Shown: one piece after another, positions 54,283 to 62,711 of the stretch
Position numbering within the stretch: position 1 is the stretch's first letter
Layout: every line of letters starts with the position of its first letter
NCBI GenBank assembly: GCA_965247065.1
Contig: CBDFGN010000006.1
Span: 3,906,001-3,970,000 of the forward strand
DNA from: CBDFGN01 sp965247065
GTDB lineage: Bacteria; Bacteroidota; Bacteroidia; Cytophagales; Cyclobacteriaceae
Direction: 5' to 3'
DNA: 64,000 nt
Program-made: the position numbers and the translations under genes
The notes under the pieces: generated by a model
What the model was told of the DNA's origin: nothing
The model's input: the letters and a program-made list of their open reading frames with translations, nothing else
The model's database searches: none

Positions 54283-54693
54283 TCCCTGGGCTTTTTTGAA
54301 ATATGAGAATACTTTTAAACAATTGTGTAGGCCTCAAAGTTACGTAGTTACGTCGTCAAAAGATTGGGCTTGAGTAATCATAGCATTAGGGATCTATACC
54401 ATCTATCCAGAACAAAGGCTCACACTATGCGCATCTGAAGGAACAGCGATACAAAATTTTCCTTTCCGGGCGGTAGTAAAACAAAACATCTGATCCTAGT
54501 TCCGGCATGGGTATGGCAACTCCACATCAAATCACGGTTCCCGGATAAGCGGCTTAGGTTTACCACTTTTTCGATGCTTAATTTCAGGAAACTACAGCAC
54601 ACCTCCCCCCTGGTCATAGAATAAAGAATCAGAATACCAATCCTAATGAATAGGCGTTACTTTTAGACTCCTACTTAAGGTACGGCCTAAAAC
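54283..54693. other. Gene-free stretch before idi
   Basis: About 410 bases with no convincing gene. CAAAGTTA at 54335-54342 reads TAACTTTG on the minus strand, a possible -7 element for the DUF4286 gene. Nothing resembling a structured RNA was found. No clear TAnnTTTG stands directly before idi. Confidence 0.45.
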
Positions 54694-55215
54694 TTGTCTA
54701 AGAGGGTGACTGAAAAAGTAATTCTGGTAGATCATGATGATGGTGAATTAGGTTCGATGGAAAAATTGGAAGCCCATCGCACCGGTAAGCTTCACAGAGC
54801 TTTTTCTATCTTCATTTTCAATAGGGGCCACCAACTGCTGCTTCAAAAAAGAGCAGATCATAAATATCACTCGGGAGGCCTTTGGACCAACACCTGTTGC
54901 AGCCACCCCAGGCCGGGAGACAACTTGAAAATGGCCGCCCATCGAAGACTTCAGGAGGAAATGGGATTCGATTGTGAACTCCACCATAAATTTCATTTCA
55001 CCTATTCAGCCGATTTTGAAAACGGTTTAGTCGAAAATGAACTTGACCACGTTTTCATAGGGTGGTTCGACGGTTTCCCTGTGATTAACCGGGAGGAAGC
55101 CTCTGAATGGAGGTATGTCTCCTTACCTGCACTGAAGGAAGAAATAAAACAGTCCCCCTCCAAGTTCACGGTTTGGCTTAAAATCGCTCTTCCTAAAGTT
55201 CACAACCATCTGTAG
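54694..55215 (+). CDS. idi: Isopentenyl-diphosphate delta-isomerase, type 1
   Basis: A Nudix-fold enzyme of up to 173 residues that interconverts IPP and DMAPP. The catalytic Cys is in TNTCCSHPRPG, the Nudix-like helix is AAHRRLQEEMGF, and ENELDHVFIGWFDG carries the second metal/Glu site. HRAFSIFIFN precedes. No ATG is available: the frame begins at TTG 54694 or GTG 54706. The enzyme feeds prenyl diphosphate synthesis and thus the squalene/sterol genes that follow at 57396-62364. Confidence 0.93.
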   Translation: MSKRVTEKVILVDHDDGELGSMEKLEAHRTGKLHRAFSIFIFNRGHQLLLQKRADHKYHSGGLWTNTCCSHPRPGDNLKMAAHRRLQEEMGFDCELHHKFHFTYSADFENGLVENELDHVFIGWFDGFPVINREEASEWRYVSLPALKEEIKQSPSKFTVWLKIALPKVHNHL

Positions 55216-55634
55216 GTCACTGAAAATTAATCCAGACAGCGATATTGCTGTTAATATAACTACCCATGCATAACCCGTCAATGGGCGATAAAGTGTATAG
55301 AAAACCCTCATTTAGCCTGATCAAGTTGTGTCAAAATCCACAAAAATTTTTGACCGAGATTCAAGTCATACCTGCATCAATAATACCTTTTTTGGTTGAA
55401 GATTAGATGTGTTAAGGTGGTGGCTCGGTTGGAATGCCCCTTTCTTTTTACTTGCGCTGCCTCGATCACAACTAAAAAAAGGACTTTACCTTTGTCCCTT
55501 TCACATTTATTCGCGAGCATTGTCCTTTGATTTCCACACATATGCACTCAGATACCGCTGTAGTCTTGATCATCTGCTAGCTCCAAGAGCTTGGCTAACG
55601 ATTATTGTCGGTTGCTTTTCTCATTTGATTGTAT
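55216..55634. other. Gene-free stretch between idi and the MATE gene
   Basis: About 420 bases without a recognisable gene. TACCTTTG at 55487-55494 matches TAnnTTTG and could promote the MATE gene with a long leader of about 130 bases. No clear terminator after idi was found. Confidence 0.4.
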
Positions 55635-57050
55635 ATGAAATCCTTTACAAAATCACGTAGTTTCCTTGTTCTATTCTTTCGAAACCTGAGGATCGCTTTA
55701 TCTGGTTCTGAAAAGAACTTTACCTCCGGCAGCATCGACCGCGCGATATTTCTGCTATCCGTTCCCATGATTTTGGAGATGGTCATGGAATCCCTGTTTG
55801 CCGTAGTCGACGTGTTTTTTGTTAGTAAGATCGGGGTGGACGCAGTAGCTACTGTAGGCCTGACCGAGTCGGTTATCACTTTGGTGTATTCCATCGCTAT
55901 AGGGATGAGCATGGCCACGACCGCAATGGTAGCCCGAAGAATCGGTGAGAAGAGGCCAGAGATGGCGGCCATAGCGGCAGCACAAGCAATTTACTTGGCC
56001 CTTGCTGTTTCTGGAATTATCGCGGTGGCCGGAGCAATATATGCAGAAGAGATTCTTTCGTTGATGGGAAGCTCGGATGAATTGGTGAAAGAGGGTTCCA
56101 GCTACACCCGGATTATGTTTGGTGGTAATGCGACGATCATGATATTGTTCCTGTTAAATGCGGTATTTCGGGGCGCTGGGGACGCTGCAATAGCGATGCG
56201 GTCACTTTGGGTTGCCAACGGAATCAACATCTTTCTGGATCCCTGTCTGATACTAGGCATTGGCCCATTTCCAGAGTTGGGCTTGCAAGGGGCCGCCATT
56301 GCGACCAATATTGGGCGCGGTTCTGGAATCCTCTATCAGCTGGTTTATCTTTTCAATGGCAAATCTTTGATAATAATTCGCCGGGAGAGCCTATCAATCC
56401 AATGGAATGTTATCCGGCAGCTGATTAAGGTAAGTGCTGGCGGAACCGGCCAAATTCTGATAGGCTCGGCTAGTTGGATATTCTTGGTTCGGATAGTTTC
56501 GCTGTTTGGCAGCGGGGCATTGGCCGGTTACACCGTCGCGATCCGGATCATCATTTTCACGATCTTGCCGTCCTGGGGATTGTCCAATGCGGCGGCGACT
56601 TTGGTGGGTCAGAATTTAGGAGCGGAAAGCCCGGATCGGGCTGAAGAGTCTGTCTGGAAATGTGCATTTTACAACCTCGTGTTCCTGGGATTAGTGGCCT
56701 TGGTTTTTGGGATCTGGGCCCCCGGGATAGTTTCCATATTTTCGGCCGACCCTACGGTTAATTACTACGGAAGCCTTTGTCTGAGAATAGTATGCTTTGG
56801 ATACGTATTCTTCGCATACGGTATGGTAATGGTACAGGCATTCAACGGTGCGGGTGATACTCGGACCCCGACGATAATTAACCTTGTTTGTTACTGGGCC
56901 TTTCAAATTCCCCTGGCTTACCTACTCGCGGTTTGGTTTAACCTTGGACCGTATGGGGTTTTCCTGGCAATTGCCATTGCGGAATCGCTACTGGCCGTTA
57001 TCAGCATCGCCCTCTTCAGAAGGGGCCGCTGGAAGGTTACTCGGATCTGA
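55635..57050 (+). CDS. MATE-family efflux transporter
   Basis: 471 residues from the ATG at 55635. Two MATE repeats of six hydrophobic helices each are apparent, with family segments SVPMILEMVMESLFAVVDVFFV, NAVFRGAGDAAIAMRS, GLSNAAATLVGQNLGAESPDRAEE and VQAFNGAGDTRTPTIINL. It is an inner-membrane cation-coupled exporter of unknown cargo. It lies between idi and the sterol genes on the plus strand; a role with sterols or their precursors is only suggested by position. Confidence 0.92.
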   Translation: MKSFTKSRSFLVLFFRNLRIALSGSEKNFTSGSIDRAIFLLSVPMILEMVMESLFAVVDVFFVSKIGVDAVATVGLTESVITLVYSIAIGMSMATTAMVARRIGEKRPEMAAIAAAQAIYLALAVSGIIAVAGAIYAEEILSLMGSSDELVKEGSSYTRIMFGGNATIMILFLLNAVFRGAGDAAIAMRSLWVANGINIFLDPCLILGIGPFPELGLQGAAIATNIGRGSGILYQLVYLFNGKSLIIIRRESLSIQWNVIRQLIKVSAGGTGQILIGSASWIFLVRIVSLFGSGALAGYTVAIRIIIFTILPSWGLSNAAATLVGQNLGAESPDRAEESVWKCAFYNLVFLGLVALVFGIWAPGIVSIFSADPTVNYYGSLCLRIVCFGYVFFAYGMVMVQAFNGAGDTRTPTIINLVCYWAFQIPLAYLLAVWFNLGPYGVFLAIAIAESLLAVISIALFRRGRWKVTRI

Positions 57051-57395
57051 GCAAGTTTTCAATCGAACATCTTGAGTTCAATGCAACTTGAAGGTCCCTA
57101 TCATTGGGCCTTGCTGACCACACGGCGCCATTTTCTAAAGCATTGGAATTGAGTCCTAAAGGTTATAAGGAACAATCTGATATCGAGCGAGTTACACCGC
57201 CATGAAATCTTTCTCCAGAATTGGGAGCAAGAACCGGACATTGAGCCTTGCCAGGCTTGGGATTTTTCTCTTCAGACTAGCATAGGTTCGGGCTATATGG
57301 TTAGCAGCCCTTAGAAAGGAACATCGCTCGGTGGTTTGCAATTGTCGTTTGATAAAAAAGTAGTTCGAACTCTGGCACCAGGCGGTTTCCGGGAA
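57051..57395. other. Gene-free stretch between the convergent MATE and squalene monooxygenase genes
   Basis: 345 bases between two convergent stops. A weak hairpin (AAGGTCCC, seven-base loop, GGGCCTT, at about 57089-57110) could end transcription, but it lacks a T-run. The plus-strand open frame at 57336-57623 lies mostly antisense to the monooxygenase and is not credible. Confidence 0.4.
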
Positions 57396-58829
57396 TTACC
57401 TGAAGATTATCCGGGAAATGCTCAAGGCGGTACGCATTCCCAGGCCGGGCCTTTCATTTTTGATCAGGGGGTCAATGATGTGAACCGCATCCCGCATCAT
57501 CGAATAGGATCTTTGGATGCGACCCCAAGTTGGAAAAGGCTTCAAAACCTTTCTGGCTCCGTACCAGGCTATTCTGAAAAAGTGCCAAATCAGCAGGTTT
57601 CTACGCCGGGAAACAGCTGCTAGAATTGAAACCGGAGTTGCAGCATAGATCTCACCCCTCGAGAGATATTCGAAACATGCAGTACTCAGATCGGGATGAC
57701 AAATAATCTTGTATAGGGCATCCGCCAGAATATTAATGGTTGCGTTCTGCCGATGTCTCGAATTGTAAAAATCTTTTACCGCATCGTGAATTTTCAGCCG
57801 GTTAGAGAAGTCAGCCCCCTGCAGCAGTTTGGTCCCCAAATTATGAGCATCGGTAAAAGTTACCGTCATGCCTCCACCTGTTAAAGGATGACGCATGTTT
57901 AGTGAATCTCCTAATAACACCGCCCCTTCAACCAAGTTCGGCCGGGCCGCCATAGTATGATTAGGCATCACTTTGAATCTCTCCCGGGCAACCGCCTCAT
58001 GGAAAGCTTCACGGAGCGAATCTGGAATTTGTGGTCCGATCACCTCGTGTAGATGTTTAACCAAATCAGGTCCTTGTCTGGGCGCGTGTTCTCCCTTAAA
58101 ATCAATCAGGACTCTAGTTTCAGTGGCGCTAATAGGATAGGCTAGAAATGGAGAAGGAGTGGCAATAAAAACGTGTCCGTGGTTGGGATATGGTAGCGCC
58201 GGACTTTTCAAGACGAGGCCCAGGAAGAAGCTGCCAACCCTTTTGTTGTTCCGCGAAAGTTGGTCGCGGAATATGGAGAAAAAACCGTCGCTAACTACGG
58301 TAAGATGAGCTTTTACGTCAATCAAATCCTTCGCTCCCTTGGGACGGTACCTAAATCCATCAATGCGGGACTCGTCCGGGGTCTTCAATAGTTCTTTGAC
58401 TGTTCCTTCAATCATGACCACCGAAGGAATCTCCGCGATCACCTCCCGGAGCTTTTGAACGAACTTGCCGTTACGAAAACCACGGCCGGTCTGCCTGACA
58501 TTGTCTATTTCGGGGTAGTGCACTCTGAAACTCCTTTCTCCCATAAAAACTGCATACCCAACTACAGATTGGGCACCAAAACCCTTGAGAGCCTGATTCA
58601 AACCCATTTCTTGCAATTTGGTAACCCCACCAGGCTGCAGTAATTCGCCCACGATTCGATCCTGCTCGGACAAGTCCCTATCCACAACGGCTACACTCAA
58701 ACCTTGGCGTCCCAGCAAAGTAGCCAACGTGGTCCCAGCTGCGCCGGCCCCTATAATGGCCAGATCATAAGTCGGGTGATGCTTGGGCTTTCCCAAACCA
58801 GGTTTGGGAACAGTAACCGGCGTTTCCAA
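57396..58829 (-). CDS. Squalene monooxygenase (squalene epoxidase)
   Basis: A 477-residue flavoprotein that inserts O2-derived oxygen into squalene to give 2,3-oxidosqualene. The FAD motif GAGAAG is at 27-32. The family-specific RDLSEQDRIVGELLQPGG (51-68) follows, then TVVSDGFFSIFR and the second FAD/substrate motif GDSLNMRHPLTGGGMTV (307-323), which is characteristic of eukaryotic squalene epoxidases. The regulatory N-terminal region of about 100 residues in mammals is absent. A hydrophobic C-terminal stretch (LLIWHFFRIAWYGA) may dip into the membrane. It follows squalene synthase by 44 bases on the same strand. Confidence 0.92.
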   Translation of the reverse strand: METPVTVPKPGLGKPKHHPTYDLAIIGAGAAGTTLATLLGRQGLSVAVVDRDLSEQDRIVGELLQPGGVTKLQEMGLNQALKGFGAQSVVGYAVFMGERSFRVHYPEIDNVRQTGRGFRNGKFVQKLREVIAEIPSVVMIEGTVKELLKTPDESRIDGFRYRPKGAKDLIDVKAHLTVVSDGFFSIFRDQLSRNNKRVGSFFLGLVLKSPALPYPNHGHVFIATPSPFLAYPISATETRVLIDFKGEHAPRQGPDLVKHLHEVIGPQIPDSLREAFHEAVARERFKVMPNHTMAARPNLVEGAVLLGDSLNMRHPLTGGGMTVTFTDAHNLGTKLLQGADFSNRLKIHDAVKDFYNSRHRQNATINILADALYKIICHPDLSTACFEYLSRGEIYAATPVSILAAVSRRRNLLIWHFFRIAWYGARKVLKPFPTWGRIQRSYSMMRDAVHIIDPLIKNERPGLGMRTALSISRIIFR

Positions 58830-58873
58830 AATAGCCTCAGTTTAGAGGACAATTATAGTGATTCTAGATAGAC

Positions 58874-60004
58874 TTACACACTTTCGAGGATTCGATCAAT
58901 ATGATCGGCGGTCACCCGGTAATTGGGATCCGAAGAATTCAGGCGGGTTCTTATTTTTTCTGTAAAATGGCTGAATTGCTGGTTGATATCTCCGATTCCT
59001 TTTGTTTCTATCATAAGCCAGGCCGCCTGGGCTTTGCTGATCTTAACCTTACCTGTAAAAACTGCTGGGTTCTCATACAACTTGGACAAAGTCGCTATCG
59101 CCATGGTTTGAGGTATTGCACAAAACCTGAATACATCTTCGTCACGTATTAGAGACAAATATTCCAAACAATGGGGAACATGCCTGAGAGCATCCGTGAT
59201 CAAATGATTCAAACAGCCCAGGGAAGAACGCGATGTGGGCCGGGACCTGAAATCCACTAAATTGTCGCCATAGGCACCCCAAATTACTTCCGGCCAGAAT
59301 TGGCGCTCCGAATTTAGATCCTCAAAATAGTCTCTTATTATGTTTGTCTTTTGAAGGAAAGTGCCCATGGAGTTAGCCAGCTCCCATCGATCCACCAAAT
59401 CTGTACTTTCAAATCCGGAACAACCAAATATTCCGGACAGGCCAATGCCCACTAGTCCAGCAACATAATAGCAGTAGCGATCGTAGTCCTCGGTGGAAGT
59501 GATCCTGGATTCTGACATATTGGCCATGCCGTCGCCCATCTTAGCACAAGTATCTGCAATAACGCTCTGATATCGAGGATCCAGGGACTGGAACGTCCTG
59601 GTCACCTTATGGTAGTTAGATAACAGAATACGATAATCCATCGAGTCTCCTACGCCCGTAATGTTCCAATTAGGATCCGAGCTTTTTTTGTGGAAGTCCC
59701 TTAGCAACCCGATTCTTTGAGCTGTGGGATACTTCAAATCGTCTTCAACAGAATCCAACCCTCTCAAAACCAGGTAAAATACGCATACGGGGTCCTTCAA
59801 TTCCAAGGGCAAATTTTGGATTACCAGAGCAAACGAACGCGAAACCCTATTAAGTGCCTCATAACAGAAATCCCGGTCGTTCAGAGTTTCGGCTAAATGT
59901 TCAAAAGGCTCTTTCCTGATTGGCCCATTCGCACCAAATCCCAGTCGCAACATTGAGGCAACTTTCAAGGGTTGATTGGCAGCGGTGATGATTTCTTTCA
60001 ACAT
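58874..60004 (-). CDS. Squalene synthase, eukaryote type
   Basis: A 376-residue farnesyl-diphosphate farnesyltransferase: two FPP are joined head to head and reduced to squalene with NADPH. CVFYLVLRGLDSVEDD carries the first Asp-rich motif (Asp84-Asp89) and QKTNIIRDYFEDLNSERQFW the second (Asp225-Asp229). YCYYVAGLVGIGLSGIFG and FCAIPQTMAIATL are strongly conserved in animal and fungal enzymes. Unlike eukaryotic proteins it ends without a C-terminal membrane helix. It is the first gene of the minus-strand pair with the monooxygenase and is divergent from the cyclase (152 bases between). Confidence 0.94.
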   Translation of the reverse strand: MLKEIITAANQPLKVASMLRLGFGANGPIRKEPFEHLAETLNDRDFCYEALNRVSRSFALVIQNLPLELKDPVCVFYLVLRGLDSVEDDLKYPTAQRIGLLRDFHKKSSDPNWNITGVGDSMDYRILLSNYHKVTRTFQSLDPRYQSVIADTCAKMGDGMANMSESRITSTEDYDRYCYYVAGLVGIGLSGIFGCSGFESTDLVDRWELANSMGTFLQKTNIIRDYFEDLNSERQFWPEVIWGAYGDNLVDFRSRPTSRSSLGCLNHLITDALRHVPHCLEYLSLIRDEDVFRFCAIPQTMAIATLSKLYENPAVFTGKVKISKAQAAWLMIETKGIGDINQQFSHFTEKIRTRLNSSDPNYRVTADHIDRILESV

Positions 60005-60101
60005 GAATGATCGGAGGTTTAGAATCTAAAACACAAGAAATACAAATCTGGTGCCCACAAGGGCAATTTTTGTATTCTTTCCGAGCTGAAATGACCCCGG
60101 C

Positions 60102-60131
60102 TTGAACAGTCGGTTTCATATTGTACTTTTG
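60102..60131 (+). promoter_or_regulatory. Promoter for the oxidosqualene cyclase
   Basis: TTG at 60102-60104, a 19-base spacer and TACTTTTG at 60124-60131 make a close match to the TTG / TAnnTTTG promoter of Bacteroidota. The cyclase ATG is 25 bases downstream. On the minus strand CAGATTTG (60050-60043) is a one-mismatch candidate for the divergent squalene synthase gene. Confidence 0.6.
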
Positions 60132-60156
60132 AAAACGGGAAGTTAGTTAAAAGGTT

Positions 60157-62364
60157 ATGGGCGATAAAAACTGGGGTTGCTGGAAATTAGAATCCTCGCA
60201 AGGGCGGCAGGTTTGGAGGTTTACATTCCCCGATCAATTAGCGGATGTTGACAACTTTTGGAAGACCAACAATGGCATTGAATTCCTGGACCAGCACAGC
60301 CTGGCATTTTCTTTCGACAAAAGTGAAAATCCAAATAGCGCTGATCGCGTTTTCCGAAGTTTACGCCCGCATCTAGCTGATTCTGAGGACGTACCACATT
60401 CTGGAAATCCCGAAGCAGCACTGAAAAAGGGTATTTCATATTTCGGTAGCCTTCAGTTACCGGACGGGCATTGGGCGGGAGACTATGGCGGTCCCATGTT
60501 TCTTTTGCCAGGTTTGGTTATTGCCTCATATATAACAGACACCCCGTTTCCGCCCCCTTACCAAATCCTTATGAAAAGGTACATGCTTAATCACCAAAAT
60601 TCCGACGGCGGGTGGGGCCTGCATATAGAGGGGTCTAGCACGATGTTCGGTACGGTAATGCAATACGTGGCTTTGAGGTTACTAGGGAGCAATAGTGAGG
60701 ACCCAGAGTTAGCGGCCGCTCGAGATTGGATACTTGATAATGGTGGAGCCACTGGAATCCCCAGTTGGGGCAAGTTCTATCTGTCCATACTCGGAGTCTA
60801 TGAGTGGCGGGGAAACAATTCACTTCTGCCCGAAATGTGGCTTTTGCCTAGAATTTTGCCAGTTCATCCCGGAAGATATTGGTGCCATTGTCGTATGGTG
60901 TATCTACCCATGTCTTATTGCTTCGGTGCCGAGGTGACGGGCCCAATTACATCATTGATTCAACAAATTCGTGGTGAAATATACTCCGAAGAATATGATA
61001 AGATCGACTGGATCAGAGCTCGCAATGCTTGTTGTGATCTAGATCGATTTACCCGGTCAAAGCGATTCTTGAAATGGTTTCTTAGCGGGCTCAACAAATA
61101 TGAAGATATCAGGCTGAAGGGTGTACGCCGAGACGCGTTGAAGTTTGTGTTGGAATATGTCCAGGCCGAAGATGAGCAGACCAATTACGTGAACATTGGT
61201 CCGGTAAACAAGGTCATCAATTCGATTTGTATATGGCATGCGTATGGGTCGGATTCGGACGAGTTTAGGGCGCACACAGATCGGTGGTACGACTATCTCT
61301 GGCTGGCCGAAGATGGTATGAAAATGAGCGGTTACAATGGTTCCCAGCTGTGGGATACCGCGTTTGCATCTCAGGCAATTTTAGAAAGCGACCTGGGTAA
61401 AGATTTTTCCAACATTCTGGCCCAATCCTACAAATACCTGGAAACATCACAAGTAAAAAAAGAAGTACGAAACCCCAAAAGGTTTTTCAGGCACAATTCG
61501 GTAGGTGGGTGGCCTTTTTCCACCGTAGATCATGGCTGGCCGATTACTGATTGCACCTCCGAAGGCCTGCTTGCCAGTCTTGCTGTCCACGATTCGGGAA
61601 TTGACCTTTTGCAGACCATTGATGCCCAAAGATTGGGCCAGGCGGCTGACCTCTTGCTATCCTTTCAAAACAAAGACGGGGGTTGGGCCACCTACGAACT
61701 TACCCGGGGACCATCCTGGTTAGAGAGCTTTAACCCTTCGGAGGTTTTTGGGGATATAATGATTGACTATAGCTACACGGAATGCACCTCAGCTTGCATC
61801 CGCAGCCTGGCACGCTTTCATCAGAAATATCTTGGACACAAGCCCGGGCAAATCCGCACAGCAATCGATCGGGGAGCCCGGTTCATCCAATCCCGCCAGC
61901 TAAGTGATGGATCCTGGATCGGCAGATGGGGAGTCTGTTTTACTTATGGAACCTGGTTTGGAGTGGAAGGCCTCATCGCTGCGGGCATGGAAGTAACAGG
62001 GAACTTCTACGCTAGCCACATTGATAAGGCCTGTAAATTTCTAATCGCCCGGCAGAATTCTGACGGTGGGTGGGGAGAGTCCTACAAAAGTTGTGTGCAA
62101 AAGGAGTACATCCCCTCCGATTCGCAAGTAGTCTCCACGTCCTGGGCCCTTTTGACGCTGATGGCCGGAAAATATTCTGATCTCGATGCAATAGATCGAG
62201 GCGTGGCTTTGCTTTTAGACAGGCAAGAGGGCAATGGCGACTGGCCACAAGAAAGCATTTCGGGAGTTTTCAACTCGAATTGTATGATATCCTATTCCAA
62301 TTACCGGAATATTTTCCCGATTTGGGCTCTGGGAAGATATAGGAAAATGTACGGAAAAATATGA
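60157..62364 (+). CDS. Oxidosqualene cyclase (cycloartenol-synthase-like)
   Basis: 735 residues, the length of lanosterol and cycloartenol synthases. It folds 2,3-oxidosqualene into a protosteryl cation and ends with a sterol. Several QW repeats are seen (QNSDGGWG at 147-154, QNKDGGWA, SDGSWIGRWG, QNSDGGWG). The catalytic acid is Asp465 in DCTSE, where sterol cyclases have DCTAE; the DxDD of squalene-hopene cyclases is absent. The residues that decide the product are Tyr393 (GYNGSQLWD), His459 and Ile463 (DHGWPITD), equal to plant cycloartenol synthase Tyr410, His477 and Ile481; lanosterol synthases have Thr, Cys/Gln and Val. It is divergent from squalene synthase and monooxygenase. Confidence 0.93.
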   Translation: MGDKNWGCWKLESSQGRQVWRFTFPDQLADVDNFWKTNNGIEFLDQHSLAFSFDKSENPNSADRVFRSLRPHLADSEDVPHSGNPEAALKKGISYFGSLQLPDGHWAGDYGGPMFLLPGLVIASYITDTPFPPPYQILMKRYMLNHQNSDGGWGLHIEGSSTMFGTVMQYVALRLLGSNSEDPELAAARDWILDNGGATGIPSWGKFYLSILGVYEWRGNNSLLPEMWLLPRILPVHPGRYWCHCRMVYLPMSYCFGAEVTGPITSLIQQIRGEIYSEEYDKIDWIRARNACCDLDRFTRSKRFLKWFLSGLNKYEDIRLKGVRRDALKFVLEYVQAEDEQTNYVNIGPVNKVINSICIWHAYGSDSDEFRAHTDRWYDYLWLAEDGMKMSGYNGSQLWDTAFASQAILESDLGKDFSNILAQSYKYLETSQVKKEVRNPKRFFRHNSVGGWPFSTVDHGWPITDCTSEGLLASLAVHDSGIDLLQTIDAQRLGQAADLLLSFQNKDGGWATYELTRGPSWLESFNPSEVFGDIMIDYSYTECTSACIRSLARFHQKYLGHKPGQIRTAIDRGARFIQSRQLSDGSWIGRWGVCFTYGTWFGVEGLIAAGMEVTGNFYASHIDKACKFLIARQNSDGGWGESYKSCVQKEYIPSDSQVVSTSWALLTLMAGKYSDLDAIDRGVALLLDRQEGNGDWPQESISGVFNSNCMISYSNYRNIFPIWALGRYRKMYGKI

Positions 62365-62383
62365 CCGTCCGTAAATTACAGTC

Positions 62384-62402
62384 GGACCTCTAGCGGTCCT
62401 TT
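62384..62402 (+). terminator. Weak hairpin after the cyclase gene
   Basis: GGACC, six-base loop and GGTCC at 62384-62399, followed by TTT. An overlapping alternative pairs GTCCG (62368-62372) with CGGAC (62383-62387). Stems are short and the T-run is poor, so function as a terminator is uncertain. Confidence 0.35.
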
Positions 62403-62524
62403 AGATTTACCCAGTATAAATATTTCAAGAACATTATTGGTATTATAGTTATCCACCAGAGGGGGGTCCGGGGGGAGATTTAATAACTTGTGGATAAGTG
62501 TTGAGAATACAAAGCTAGGTTTGA

Positions 62525-62675
62525 AAAAAGAAGGAACGGGGTGAACTTTATAGCGGTCTAGGTAAGACCTATCGTCGGTTATAGTCCCCGTTCCTTCAAC
62601 AAGTTGCCTTAAGAACCAATTAGAATTTTAGACTGTAGGGTCTTATTAAAGGTCTTAGTTTGGCAACTCAATTTT
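62525..62675 (+). ncRNA. Putative IS110 bridge RNA (structured leader of the transposase)
   Basis: Two long hairpins lie directly upstream of the transposase. In the first, GAAGGAACGGGG (62530-62541) pairs perfectly with CCCCGTTCCTTC (62586-62597) around a 44-base interior that holds a small stem (GGTCT 62555-62559 with AGACC 62565-62569). In the second, AGTTGCC (62602-62608) pairs with GGCAACT (62662-62668), continued inside by AAGAACC against GGTCTT. Two stems with large internal loops upstream of the gene are what a bridge RNA with target- and donor-binding loops would look like. The RNA ends and loop guides are not determined. Confidence 0.65.
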
Positions 62676-62711
62676 TAAAAAATCCAAAAGTATCTAAAAG
62701 TATTTAAAAGC

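Noticed and set aside
57336..57623. Open frame of 95 codons on the plus strand
   Set aside because: It runs antisense to the end of the squalene monooxygenase gene and shows no family features.
60157..62364. Squalene-hopene cyclase as an alternative for the cyclase
   Set aside because: The protein lacks the DxDD motif and has DCTSE in the sterol-cyclase position; the length and the GYNGSQLWD segment are those of oxidosqualene cyclases, and a squalene monooxygenase is encoded next door.
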